Assembly (NCBI GenBank): GCA_900545915.1
Contig: URAV01000002.1
Location: 62,001 to 126,000, forward strand
Length of the DNA: 64,000 nt
Origin: an uncultured Porphyromonadaceae bacterium
GTDB taxonomy: Bacteria; Bacteroidota; Bacteroidia; Bacteroidales; Coprobacteraceae
Direction: 5' to 3'
Part shown: one piece after another, positions 35,288-44,465 of the stretch
How positions within the stretch are numbered: the stretch's first letter is position 1
Layout: every line of letters begins with the position of its first letter
The notes under the pieces: model-generated
Databases searched by the model: none
The model's input: the letters and a program-made list of their open reading frames with translations, nothing else
What the model was told of the DNA's origin: nothing
Position numbers and translations under genes: made by a program

Positions 35288-35411
35288 ATTTTTCTGATTT
35301 TATGAGATAATAGGCTGTAAAGACGGTGTAGGGTTGAGAAAAACAGCCCCAAAAGAGGTTCGAAAAATCTGAATATATAATTTTATTATCAGAAAATTTA
35401 GATAGATTCTT
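35288..35411 (-). repeat. Dispersed intergenic repeat, copy F (decayed)
   Basis: Weaker match to the reverse strand of copy C: TTTTTCTGATTTTATGAG at the start and ATTATCAGAAAATTTAGATAGATTCTT at the end, with a diverged middle. One end is missing. Confidence 0.55.
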
Positions 35412-35518
35412 GAAATCGTTTTATTGTAATTCGGAAAAGACAGTTGGATTTAGATAAGCTTTTAAGATAGCTTTTTAAAGAAGTACTTTAAATATATACA
35501 AACACAAAAAAATAATTT

Positions 35519-37777
35519 ATGAGAAACATCCAGAATTTTTTATTTGGTGCGTTAGCCTTGTTGGTTTCCTGTAGTACGCCAGATGTTACAGAAAAAACTC
35601 CGGTAGATTATGTAAACCCTTACATGGGAAATATCAGCCATTTGCTGGTTCCGACATTCCCTACTATTCATCTTCCGAATTCTATGTTGAGGGTTTATCC
35701 TGAACGACCTGATTACACAGCCGACCAAATTAAAGGGTTGCCTTTGATTGTAACCAGCCATCGTGGAAGTAGTGCGTTTAATCTAAGCCCTTATCAGGGT
35801 AGTGAAGAAACTCTACGACCTGTCGTGAATTATACTTATGATAATGAAGTTATAAAGCCTTATTATTATAGAGTATATCTTGATGAGCAAAATACAGATG
35901 TAAAGTATGCTCCGAGTCGTCAGTCGGCTCAATATGAGATTTCGTATGAAAAAGACGCTCCGGTTTATTTAATTTTGAATAGCAAAAATGGAGCGATGCA
36001 AGTAAACGATAACACGGTAAGCGGGTATCAACAACTCGAGAATAATACTCGGGTCTATCTTTATCTCGAAACAGAAAATAAACCCGAAAAGACCGGTGTG
36101 TTGCAAGATAACAAGTTAAATACCGAATTGGACACGATTAGCGGGAATAATGCATGTGTAGCATTATATTTCGGAGATAAAGCCCAAGTTCAGAAAATAC
36201 GTTACGGTATTTCTTTTATCAGCGAAGAACAAGCTAAAAGCAATATGGAACGTGAGCAAAAATCCTATGATGTAAATGCTTTGGCAGAAGTCGGTAAGAA
36301 AGTCTGGAATGAAGCTTTAGGTAAAATAGAAGTTCAGAGTCCTGATGAAGATGAAAAGACTATATTCTATACCTCTTTATATCGGTGTTATGAGCGTCCT
36401 GTCAATATCAGTGAAGATGGAAGATATTTCAGTGCATTTGATGGTAAGATACATGAAGATGGAGGAAATGCATTTTATACGGACGATTGGATTTGGGATA
36501 CATACCGGGCGACACATCCTTTGCGTGTATTGATAGACACGTTGACCGAGACGAATGTGATTCGGTCTTATATATTAATGGCAGAGCAGATGGGAGATAT
36601 GTGGATGCCTACTTTCCCTGAAATCACTGGCGATTCTCGTCGGATGAACTCGAATCATGCCGTTGCGACAGTTGCGGATGCATACGCTAAAGGATTGAGG
36701 GGTTTTGATTTGGAAAAAGCTTATTTGGTATGTAAAAAAGGAATAGAAGAAAAAACTTTAGCTCCGTGGAGCGGAAAACCTGCAGGTTGGTTAGATGATT
36801 TTTATAAAAAGAACGGTTATATTCCGGCTTTAGCACCGGGAGAAAAGGAAACAGTTCCTGAAGTTCATCATTTTGAGAAGCGGCAGCCTATAGCGGTTAC
36901 TTTAGGTACGAGTTATGATCAGTGGTGTCTTTCTCAGATTGCCGAAAATTTAGGTAAGAAAGATGATGCAGAACATTATTTAAAGTGCTCGTATAATTAT
37001 CGAAATGTGTATAACCCTGAGACTCAATTCTTTCATCCGAAAGATAAGAATGGTAAATTTATAGAACCGTTTGATTATCGTTTTTCAGGAGGACAAGGTG
37101 CTCGCGAATATTATGGTGAAAATAATGCTTGGGTATATCGTTGGGATGTACCTCATAATGTCGGAGATCTGATCGCTATAATGGGAGGAGCTGATCGTTT
37201 TATAGAAAATTTGAACCAAACTTTCCGTGAACCATTGGGACGGGGAAAATATTCTTTCTATGCACAGTTACCGGATCATACGGGTAATGTAGGACAATTT
37301 TCTATGGCGAATGAACCCAGTCTCCATATTCCGTATCTATATAATTATGCGGGACAACCTTGGATGACGCAGAAACGTATCCGTACGTTATTGAAAGAGT
37401 GGTTTCGTAACGATCTTATGGGAGTTCCGGGAGATGAAGACGGGGGCGGTATGTCTGCTTTTGTAGCATTCAGTTCGATGGGTTTTTATCCGGTAACTCC
37501 GGGTAGTCCGACTTATAATATCGGTAGTCCGATATTTCCGTACGTGAAGATGACTTTAAGCAATGGGAAAACATTCGAAGTTATTGCTGAAAATTGTAGC
37601 GATGAAAATAAATATATTCAGAGTGCGACTTTAAACGGAAAAGAATTGAATCAGCCTTGGTTTAATCACAGTGATATTGCGAATGGAGGAAAATTGGTGT
37701 TGAAAATGGGTGATAAAGCGAATAAAGCATGGGGGAGTGATTTGAAAAATGTCCCTCCATCGGCTAAACCTCTTTAA
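35519..37777 (+). CDS. GH92 alpha-mannosidase-like lipoprotein
   Basis: Exo-acting calcium-dependent alpha-1,2-mannosidase-type enzyme (752 residues). It is a lipoprotein: lipobox LVSC with Cys18. GH92 features run throughout: VDYVNPYMGN and TFPTIHLPNSM at the N-terminus, DDWIWDTYRATHPL, MNSNHAVATVADAYAKG, WVYRWDVPHNVG and SMGFYPVTPGSPTYNIGSP. The catalytic-base region reads GDEDGGGMS (Asp639, Glu640, Asp641); many GH92 members have GNEDCGQMS or GNDDCGQMS here. The first aspect is standard, but the substitutions may reflect a distinct linkage specificity. It is followed by two hairpins. Confidence 0.92.
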   Translation: MRNIQNFLFGALALLVSCSTPDVTEKTPVDYVNPYMGNISHLLVPTFPTIHLPNSMLRVYPERPDYTADQIKGLPLIVTSHRGSSAFNLSPYQGSEETLRPVVNYTYDNEVIKPYYYRVYLDEQNTDVKYAPSRQSAQYEISYEKDAPVYLILNSKNGAMQVNDNTVSGYQQLENNTRVYLYLETENKPEKTGVLQDNKLNTELDTISGNNACVALYFGDKAQVQKIRYGISFISEEQAKSNMEREQKSYDVNALAEVGKKVWNEALGKIEVQSPDEDEKTIFYTSLYRCYERPVNISEDGRYFSAFDGKIHEDGGNAFYTDDWIWDTYRATHPLRVLIDTLTETNVIRSYILMAEQMGDMWMPTFPEITGDSRRMNSNHAVATVADAYAKGLRGFDLEKAYLVCKKGIEEKTLAPWSGKPAGWLDDFYKKNGYIPALAPGEKETVPEVHHFEKRQPIAVTLGTSYDQWCLSQIAENLGKKDDAEHYLKCSYNYRNVYNPETQFFHPKDKNGKFIEPFDYRFSGGQGAREYYGENNAWVYRWDVPHNVGDLIAIMGGADRFIENLNQTFREPLGRGKYSFYAQLPDHTGNVGQFSMANEPSLHIPYLYNYAGQPWMTQKRIRTLLKEWFRNDLMGVPGDEDGGGMSAFVAFSSMGFYPVTPGSPTYNIGSPIFPYVKMTLSNGKTFEVIAENCSDENKYIQSATLNGKELNQPWFNHSDIANGGKLVLKMGDKANKAWGSDLKNVPPSAKPL

Positions 37778-37867
37778 ACATTTGTTTGATATATACAATT
37801 TAGAAAGCCTCAGAGAAAATTTTTTCTGGGGCTTTCTTGTTGTTTTTCGGGTGATGAATGTACTAAT

Positions 37868-37922
37868 GATAAAGAGCGATTGTTGTCTGTCGAATTCAAC
37901 AATCGCTCTTTATCGTTTTTTT
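37868..37922. terminator. Terminator between GH92 and sialate O-acetylesterase
   Basis: A perfect 18-bp stem, GATAAAGAGCGATTGTTG (37868-37885) / CAACAATCGCTCTTTATC (37898-37915), followed by GTTTTTTT. A weaker stem (AAAGCC...GGCTTT around 37803-37835) precedes it. The two convergent genes both end here. Confidence 0.8.
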
Positions 37923-37990
37923 AATCTATTTAAAATTCTGCCCGACTGGATAGTAGATATTCTATAAACAGGTTCTTATGCTTAGAATGA

Positions 37991-39967
37991 TTATTTCCGG
38001 TATTTTATTTTAGTCTTTCCATCCCAATGATCTGTGCGGAACGGAGAAGCCGGTAATCCTTCTGAATTATATAGGTTGCAACCTTCCGGATTATCAGACC
38101 ATGCATATCGTACGGCGATGGGTATTTTTACAGAAGGATTGGATACGATTACTGTATTCCCGTTTATTACGGCATCGGCCCATACGAATTTTTTATCAGC
38201 TCCGGCAATGGCAAATTGTTTAAGTTTTCCGTTTCGGGCGGTTAATCCGTTCCCTATATTTTCAAAAAAAAGTATGATTTTATCGTCTTTGATCTTCATA
38301 TTTTTATAAGTCGGTCCTGAGGCAACTATTCCCTTTTCTCCGTATGCTGTTTTTCTTGCGGCTAAGGCTAAACGTTTTCCCACATCTTCTTTATTTACCG
38401 GATGTATGTCATCTGCTTCTCCGAGATCTATGATTACCGACATCGCAGTTTTAGGTAGTTGTAGAGTCATAGATTGAGCTTCTCGTAGTTCTGCCCAATC
38501 AGATTCTTGAGGTTGGGTATCTGCTTTTTTAAAATTAGCCAATTGAACAAATAAGAATGGAAATTCTCTGCCCCATTGCTTTCTCCAGTCTTTGATCATT
38601 GCCGGGAATAACTCTCTGTATTCATAAGCTTGATCTGTATTACTTTCTCCTTGATACCAAATGACTCCTTTAAAAGCGTAAGGTTTTAATGGCGAGATCA
38701 TACCGTTGTAGAGAGCAGTAGGCATATTGTAAGGATTATATTCACCCGGTCGTCCTCCGATTTTTACGCTTCGTTTGAATTTCCATGCACCGTCAATGTT
38801 TATGCTATTTTTATTTCCGTTCCAATTATATTTTCGGGGTTGATCGAGAAGTCCGCCTCTTCCTCGATTATTTATGATACGGACGGCGATAATATTTTTT
38901 CCGGCTTTTACTAATGATGCAGGAACTTTATATCGTCTGATTCCTATTTTTTGTTGTCCTATTAACTGTCCGTTAAAATAAGTATAGTCAATGTCGTCTA
39001 CACCGCCCAAATCGAGAATTCCGTCCTTACCGGCGGCATCTTGAGGTAATAGTATTTCTTTTCTATACCAGAAAGCGCCTTGGTTATTCGGAGATGCATA
39101 TCCGTGGTTGTCCCATAAGTCGGCCTGAGGCATTGTTTCCCAATTGCTGTCATCAAAATCATAGGCAGCCCATATAGCATGTCCGTTTTGATATCCTTTA
39201 TCTTCTCGTTCTACTTGTAAATCCCATTTCTCTCCGTTTTGTCTGGCTTGTTCAAATTTTTTTTCAAGTTCTTCCGGAGTTTTGAGAATAAAAATATCAT
39301 TATTATAACGGGACATGTTTTTCAATCCTTCTTCACTTGTCCATGCTTCGGCTTTAGTTCCACCCCAGTTCGAGCTGATCAATCCTATGGGAATTTGATA
39401 TTTTTCATACAGTTCTTTGGCAAAAAAGTATGCAACGGAACTGAAATTAATAGTATTTTGAGGATGTACGGATTTCCATCCGTATGTTTTGCAGTCATCT
39501 TGTTCTGACACGGCATATTTTTTTTCGATCATTATTTGGCGTATTCGGTCATTTTGAGCATTTGCAATTTCATCTGCATATTTGATTTTGGCTCGTGGAT
39601 TCGTGAATTGGTACGCCATATTGGACTGACCGGAACATATCCACACATCACCGATCAATATATCTTTAATATAGATATTGCTCCCATCACCTTTAATATT
39701 CATATCGTATGGACCTCCGGCTTTGAGCGGCTTTAATCGTATAATCCATTTACCATCGTTTCCTGTTTTGGTTTTGTAAATTTTATTGTTGAATTTCAAC
39801 TCTATTTCCGAATTTTTTGTAGCCCATCCCCATACGGGTATTTTTGTATCGCGTTGCAATATCATGTGGTCTCCTATTAATCCGGGTAATTTTATTGCTG
39901 CATTTGCATTTTTGTATCCTGCAAGCAGACATAAGAGTAAAAATACGCTGATAAATTTTTTGTTCAT
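37991..39967 (-). CDS. Sialate O-acetylesterase-type SGNH esterase
   Basis: Secreted carbohydrate esterase (658 residues) of the SASA family, removing O-acetyl groups from sialic acid or other glycans. A signal peptide ends at ANAA. The catalytic serine is in GQSNM (Ser115), with NWGGTKAEAW as the following block and VIWYQGESN at about residue 435. The terminal Asp/His pair is in GEADDIHPVN. A jelly-roll insertion (about 235-400, WETMPQADLW...WYRKEILLP...GGVDDIDYTYFNG) resembles a GH2-type sugar-binding domain, as in many Bacteroidales members. It is divergent from the alpha/beta esterase gene, with which it may work on acetylated glycans. Confidence 0.92.
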   Translation of the reverse strand: MNKKFISVFLLLCLLAGYKNANAAIKLPGLIGDHMILQRDTKIPVWGWATKNSEIELKFNNKIYKTKTGNDGKWIIRLKPLKAGGPYDMNIKGDGSNIYIKDILIGDVWICSGQSNMAYQFTNPRAKIKYADEIANAQNDRIRQIMIEKKYAVSEQDDCKTYGWKSVHPQNTINFSSVAYFFAKELYEKYQIPIGLISSNWGGTKAEAWTSEEGLKNMSRYNNDIFILKTPEELEKKFEQARQNGEKWDLQVEREDKGYQNGHAIWAAYDFDDSNWETMPQADLWDNHGYASPNNQGAFWYRKEILLPQDAAGKDGILDLGGVDDIDYTYFNGQLIGQQKIGIRRYKVPASLVKAGKNIIAVRIINNRGRGGLLDQPRKYNWNGNKNSINIDGAWKFKRSVKIGGRPGEYNPYNMPTALYNGMISPLKPYAFKGVIWYQGESNTDQAYEYRELFPAMIKDWRKQWGREFPFLFVQLANFKKADTQPQESDWAELREAQSMTLQLPKTAMSVIIDLGEADDIHPVNKEDVGKRLALAARKTAYGEKGIVASGPTYKNMKIKDDKIILFFENIGNGLTARNGKLKQFAIAGADKKFVWADAVINGNTVIVSNPSVKIPIAVRYAWSDNPEGCNLYNSEGLPASPFRTDHWDGKTKIKYRK

Positions 39968-40311
39968 AGCAATATAATGTTTAGTTGATTTTGTAAAATT
40001 CGATAATGCAAATAAAAAATCAGGCTCTTAATAAAAGTGCGAATATGGACTTAATAAGTGAAATTTTTGAAAATATCATTATTTAAGCAACTTTTGAGCA
40101 GCAGAAAAAAATGTAGATATAAAAATATTTAGGTATAGTGTTCGTTAGTAACATACAGGAGTCTTGGAATTATTTTTATGATTCCTGATCTGTGAACATT
40201 TTCTGAAAGGGCGTCTGCCGAGAAGATATATAAAAGAGAATACTTCCTATTTAATTGAAATTAATGTCTTGGGTTAATTCTGAATTAAGAAGTTTTTTAA
40301 GGTATCCCATT

Positions 40312-40319
40312 TATTTTTG
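40312..40319 (+). promoter_or_regulatory. -7 box TATTTTTG for the esterase operon
   Basis: TATTTTTG matches TAnnTTTG, 19 bp upstream of the ATG at 40339. It supports that start over a longer frame from 40255. The remaining part of the 39968-40338 gap has no recognised element apart from a short repeat-like TCAGGCTCT. Confidence 0.5.
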
Positions 40320-40338
40320 TATCATAATTCAACACAAC

Positions 40339-41325
40339 ATGAAAAACAGAGTATTGATAGCATCCGTATTGTTCTTATCTGTTATCGGGATAAACAGAGC
40401 ATTGGCACAAAAATATGAAAATAACCGTTATGGATTGGCTTTGGAAAAAAAGGAAGGCGGTTATGTTTTGAAAGATGCCAAAACGATAAAACGTTTAGAA
40501 GTATTCGATATCGATAAAGCTCCGGCCGATATGTTCATACCTTATAAACATAAAATGCGGAAACTTAAATCTGAGGATTTTAATCAGTGTACGACTCTCC
40601 ATTATGTATTTAAAGAATATCCTAATCACAAATTGGTAATAGAAGTCGATTTACCAAAGAATAATAAGGATAAGAAAATACCGTATATGGTATGGATTCA
40701 TGGAGGAGGATGGCATGGTGGAGATTGTATGGGACATAAAGGAATTTCTACTTATCTGGCATCTCACGGTATTGCAGGCATTCGGGTTTCATATTCTTTC
40801 CCATCTGACGGTTCAGATTTTAATGCTTCTTATCAGGATTTGAAAGATGCGTTGAAGTTTATCCATAAACATGCTAAGGAGTGGAATCTCGATGAGAAGA
40901 ACTTCGGTTTCGGGGGACATTCTGCAGGTGGACATCTTTCTTCTTATATGGCCATGACGACTAAAGGAACGAAATTTCTGGTTGCATTTAATGGAATATA
41001 CGATATAGAACATGTCAAACAGGGATTTGTACCGGGAAAAGATTTTACCTATTTCGGAACAACAGATGCACAACGAGCAGAAGCTTCTCCGGTTAATAAA
41101 GTGCCGAAGAAACCACCGTATGTGATACTTACATATAGCGGGGGCGATTATTTGGTAGATCAGGACCAGATGCTTCGTTTTGAAAAAGCGCTAAAGGCGC
41201 GTAATGCTCGAGTAGAAACTCATTATAAAAATTATTATTCACATGCAGGATTTATAGGAGGATCTGATATTTATGAAGATATGATGATTCATGTGCTGAA
41301 AAAAGCACAGGAGATTTTACAGTAG
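40339..41325 (+). CDS. Secreted alpha/beta-hydrolase esterase
   Basis: Exported carboxylesterase (328 residues) of the hormone-sensitive-lipase/BD-FAE-like type. A signal peptide ends at ALAQK. The oxyanion motif HGGGWHGGD is present, and the nucleophile elbow is GGHSAGGH, which places the catalytic serine in GHSAGG. A C-terminal HAGF fits the catalytic histidine. It probably removes acetyl or aromatic esters from a polysaccharide, alongside the neighbouring enzymes. The ATG at 40339 gives the signal peptide. The next gene follows after 57 bp and may be in the same transcript. Confidence 0.85.
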   Translation: MKNRVLIASVLFLSVIGINRALAQKYENNRYGLALEKKEGGYVLKDAKTIKRLEVFDIDKAPADMFIPYKHKMRKLKSEDFNQCTTLHYVFKEYPNHKLVIEVDLPKNNKDKKIPYMVWIHGGGWHGGDCMGHKGISTYLASHGIAGIRVSYSFPSDGSDFNASYQDLKDALKFIHKHAKEWNLDEKNFGFGGHSAGGHLSSYMAMTTKGTKFLVAFNGIYDIEHVKQGFVPGKDFTYFGTTDAQRAEASPVNKVPKKPPYVILTYSGGDYLVDQDQMLRFEKALKARNARVETHYKNYYSHAGFIGGSDIYEDMMIHVLKKAQEILQ

Positions 41326-41382
41326 GAGAAAAAGAGAGAATAAAAATGGAACATGGAATAACATATAAAAGAGAGAAACATT

Positions 41383-44283
41383 ATGAACAAACGATTATCT
41401 TCTTATTTTGCTGCCGGGTTGATGGCCTGTTTGGTAGGCTTTTCGATGAATAAAGCAGAGGCGCAAGAAGTATTTTCCAATAACTGGTATGTCGGAAATA
41501 CCGAAGCCGGTGAATGGATACGTTACAAACAAGTCTATTTGGCTGAAGGAGACTACCGTTTCACAACCAGGGTTGCTGCACGTAGGGATAACTGTAAGTT
41601 ACACCTTGAGTTGAATAACGAAACTTTGGTAAGTGACGTTGAAGTACCTTCTACTCAAAACGGGGAGTTTACTTTGGTGCATTTAGGTCATAAACATTTG
41701 AAGAAAGGTTATTATGACATAAAGCTTGTTTTTGATACGGATGATATCAATTGTGATATGATTTTTATTCGTAAAAGCTCTGCAACATCAAATAATGTAT
41801 TAGATGATGATATTCAATATAGTTTGAATTGGGATGATCCGATGCCTATTTTTGCAATTACTGCTACTAATTTTACCAGTGCGGCTTTGGCAAAGTGTGG
41901 GGATAAAGGCGATAACGGGAGCTGGACGGATAAAAATAATAACTATTTTACCGCCGAGCAGATGCTGAGATGGTATAAGCAGCAATTGTATACTTATACG
42001 CCGGAAAATACTGAGGAAGCAATGGACCAATTGGTTTCGGAGCTGGTTGAAGCGAAAGTGGAAGTAGCTTATATGCATGGACGAGGAGATCATGATCAGG
42101 TGCATAATGTCGATGACCGTCTTTATACAGGAGGTCCTGGAGCTTTCGGCCCGCGTCTGATCAAACGTTTTGTGGATGCCGTAAAGCGTTCGCCTTATGC
42201 CAAAGATCATTTAAAAATGGCTTATTTTGTAGATAACGCTGTATTTCCTCGTGCTTACGATGATCCGAAGTATGGTAATACGACCGGGAAGACAATGGAA
42301 TGGGGTGATCCTGATTTTCAGGAATACATCTGGAACTATATGTTTAAGCCTTGGTATGATGTTGTACCAAAAGAAATGTTGTATATACGCCCTTCTTCCG
42401 GAGCTGTACCCATTCAATTGTGGACGGCCAATTTCTCGGAATACGACTACAATAAAAAGGATAATAAAATATTAGAGTTTTTAGAATATATCGAAGGTAA
42501 AATGGATGAAACTTTCGGATTGAAGGTCGATTGGATTTTACCGGATAATTTCTGGAAAAGAGATCCGCGTACTGAAGAGAAAGCCGCAGGTATTCAGGGA
42601 TGGTTTACTTGGGGAGCTAATATAACACCGACACCATGGGAGTTTAAGGGAAAGTATTATAGTTTTGCTTTTAATGGAGGACGTTTGCCCCTGAATAATG
42701 TATGGTATAACGATTGGGTATATGATAAAGACCCGATTCTTGAGACCGGAACTCCTGTTTTGGATAACAGTGGAAAGCCCAAGGATGATGCTCATTTTTC
42801 TTCATTGGCAAAAGATGGAAAAACTCCGGTTATTCGTGAAATTTTCGAGAATGGCAAAAAAGTCAAATCTGAGTGGATCGTATTGGAATCTTGGGTAGAC
42901 TGGGCAGAGGGTTCAACGTGGTATCGGAGCGATCATCCGGAATATTTATATCCTAATCAGTATATATCTTTGGTTCGTGAGTTTGCCGATGAAGAATCTC
43001 AATGTGTGCTTCTTGAGGCGGAAGGCTGTGACGATTATTATGATAAAACTCCGGGAAATTCGGGCGGCGCTTATCGATATGAATGGCATCACGGTAAAGA
43101 ATCCGATTTGGATATTTATCGTCCTCTGCATAATATCTTAGATTTGTGCGAACAAGGAACTGCTTCTTGGCCGTCAACTGCGTACGTAACGAATTTTACA
43201 GCAGGATTTAATGATGTATGGCAGAGTACATCGGTAGGAAATATTGTTTGTAAACCGATTCATGGAGGAGGTTCGTCCTTATCTTTTCTTCCTATTGATA
43301 AAAAGCCGAGTGGATCTTTGAAAAAATTAGCATTGGGAAAATATTATGCTTGGTCTATAACGGATGTAAGCGGAAATAATAAAGTTTATCGTACGGAATT
43401 GCAACCGGGGGCAGCTTGCAATCAGGCTTATGGCTGGGTAGATGTGACGAATGGTCAGCCGATGGCGGATCTTGATCTGAATATGCGTGAGGTTTGGGGT
43501 ATCGATGCCGAAGGTGCTGTATATTATCGTAATTTGCATGGGGAAGTTCGTCTTGACGGAGGTACGAAGCAACAGACAAATTGGACGAAAGCGGGAGATG
43601 ATAATATCCGGTTAAAGTCGATTACGGCCGATGATAAATTCGTATGGGGATTTACTACTGACGGGAAACTAGTTCGGATGTCTACTGAAAGTAAAAAAGG
43701 TTTTCTTGAAGTCGGAAATCCATATAATCTGACTAAAATCGATGCCGGTGGCGGTGAAGTATGGGGTGTTAATGAAGACAAAGAAATTTATCGGATTAAT
43801 TCTTCTGGAGCAGGAGAATGGGAACGAGTTTTGACAAATGGTGTTATTCCGGACGATAAGGCAGAAAATGTCAGTGTCGGATATGAATATGTTTGGATAC
43901 AAGGAGTACCTGTTACTACCGGGCGATCGAAATCTTCTACATATTATCGGGCGATTTTGGATGGATTCCAAGGTAAAAGTGTTTATGCTTTGGCGGGCAG
44001 TTCTACGGGAACGGGTGTGGATATTACAAATGCAGAAACTAAAGTATCTGCTTTCCCGAATCCGTTTACAGATTTTGTTCGGGTAGATGTTTCTGCATTT
44101 ATAGCAGAGCCTGCACAGGTTGCATTATATGATATGAAAGGTAATTTGGTTATGTCCAGAATGGAACAGTTGCAGGAGGGACAAAATCGTATTACATTGA
44201 ATACTTCGAGTCTGAATAATGGTGTCTATATTCTGAAAGTGATTTCAGAACACAGTAAAGCAATAATAAAGCTGGTAAAATAA
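41383..44283 (+). CDS. T9SS-exported DUF5010 protein with tectonin-like propeller
   Basis: Large secreted protein (966 residues). A signal peptide ends KAEAQE. Residues about 28-135 form a CBM6-like sandwich (EAGEWIRYKQVYLAEGDYRF...). Residues about 145-630 resemble DUF5010, a putative glycoside-hydrolase TIM-barrel domain (VDWILPDNFWKRDPRTEEK, WVDWAEGSTWY, DEESQCVLLEAEG). About 650-855 has WG-rich repeats (VWGIDAEGAVYYR, VWGFTTDGKLVRM, VWGVNEDKEIYRI), typical of tectonin-like beta-propellers. The C-terminal about 75 residues are a T9SS type-A sorting domain (AFPNPFTDFVRVDVS...GVYILKV). It is exported by the Por system and probably anchored to the surface. The catalytic residues are not identified. 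Confidence 0.8.
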   Translation: MNKRLSSYFAAGLMACLVGFSMNKAEAQEVFSNNWYVGNTEAGEWIRYKQVYLAEGDYRFTTRVAARRDNCKLHLELNNETLVSDVEVPSTQNGEFTLVHLGHKHLKKGYYDIKLVFDTDDINCDMIFIRKSSATSNNVLDDDIQYSLNWDDPMPIFAITATNFTSAALAKCGDKGDNGSWTDKNNNYFTAEQMLRWYKQQLYTYTPENTEEAMDQLVSELVEAKVEVAYMHGRGDHDQVHNVDDRLYTGGPGAFGPRLIKRFVDAVKRSPYAKDHLKMAYFVDNAVFPRAYDDPKYGNTTGKTMEWGDPDFQEYIWNYMFKPWYDVVPKEMLYIRPSSGAVPIQLWTANFSEYDYNKKDNKILEFLEYIEGKMDETFGLKVDWILPDNFWKRDPRTEEKAAGIQGWFTWGANITPTPWEFKGKYYSFAFNGGRLPLNNVWYNDWVYDKDPILETGTPVLDNSGKPKDDAHFSSLAKDGKTPVIREIFENGKKVKSEWIVLESWVDWAEGSTWYRSDHPEYLYPNQYISLVREFADEESQCVLLEAEGCDDYYDKTPGNSGGAYRYEWHHGKESDLDIYRPLHNILDLCEQGTASWPSTAYVTNFTAGFNDVWQSTSVGNIVCKPIHGGGSSLSFLPIDKKPSGSLKKLALGKYYAWSITDVSGNNKVYRTELQPGAACNQAYGWVDVTNGQPMADLDLNMREVWGIDAEGAVYYRNLHGEVRLDGGTKQQTNWTKAGDDNIRLKSITADDKFVWGFTTDGKLVRMSTESKKGFLEVGNPYNLTKIDAGGGEVWGVNEDKEIYRINSSGAGEWERVLTNGVIPDDKAENVSVGYEYVWIQGVPVTTGRSKSSTYYRAILDGFQGKSVYALAGSSTGTGVDITNAETKVSAFPNPFTDFVRVDVSAFIAEPAQVALYDMKGNLVMSRMEQLQEGQNRITLNTSSLNNGVYILKVISEHSKAIIKLVK

Positions 44284-44315
44284 AAGATTGTTTTAGGTTG
44301 ATTTAGTTTGGTAAA

Positions 44316-44363
44316 AAAGAGAGAAAAGGCAAATGTTTTTGGGCATCTGCCTTTTCTCTCTTT
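44316..44363 (+). terminator. Terminator after the DUF5010 gene
   Basis: A 20-bp stem with one mismatch, AAAGAGAGAAAAGGCAAATG / CATCTGCCTTTTCTCTCTTT. Confidence 0.75.
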
Positions 44364-44465
44364 AATTAATATCCATTTTTAGTTGTCATTTAACCGTAAA
44401 GTAAGTCTTTGGTTAATTTGCTCGAACTATTTTTGAAATTAGAAAACTTTTATTTTGTAATACAC

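Larger units (their letters stand above)
34713..35518. other. 806-bp AT-rich divergent intergenic region
   Basis: Lies between the membrane regulator and the GH92 gene, which diverge from it. It contains a 10-bp inverted repeat CTTAAAATCA/TGATTTTAAG (34840-34849, 34903-34912), a solo repeat end (ACAGGCTCT near 34940), a palindrome at 35170-35196, a TATTTTTG box at 35230-35237, and a decayed dispersed repeat. It holds no ORF of note. Confidence 0.6.

Noticed and set aside
37749..37967. 72-residue ORF after GH92
   Set aside because: Overlaps the GH92 end and both terminator hairpins.
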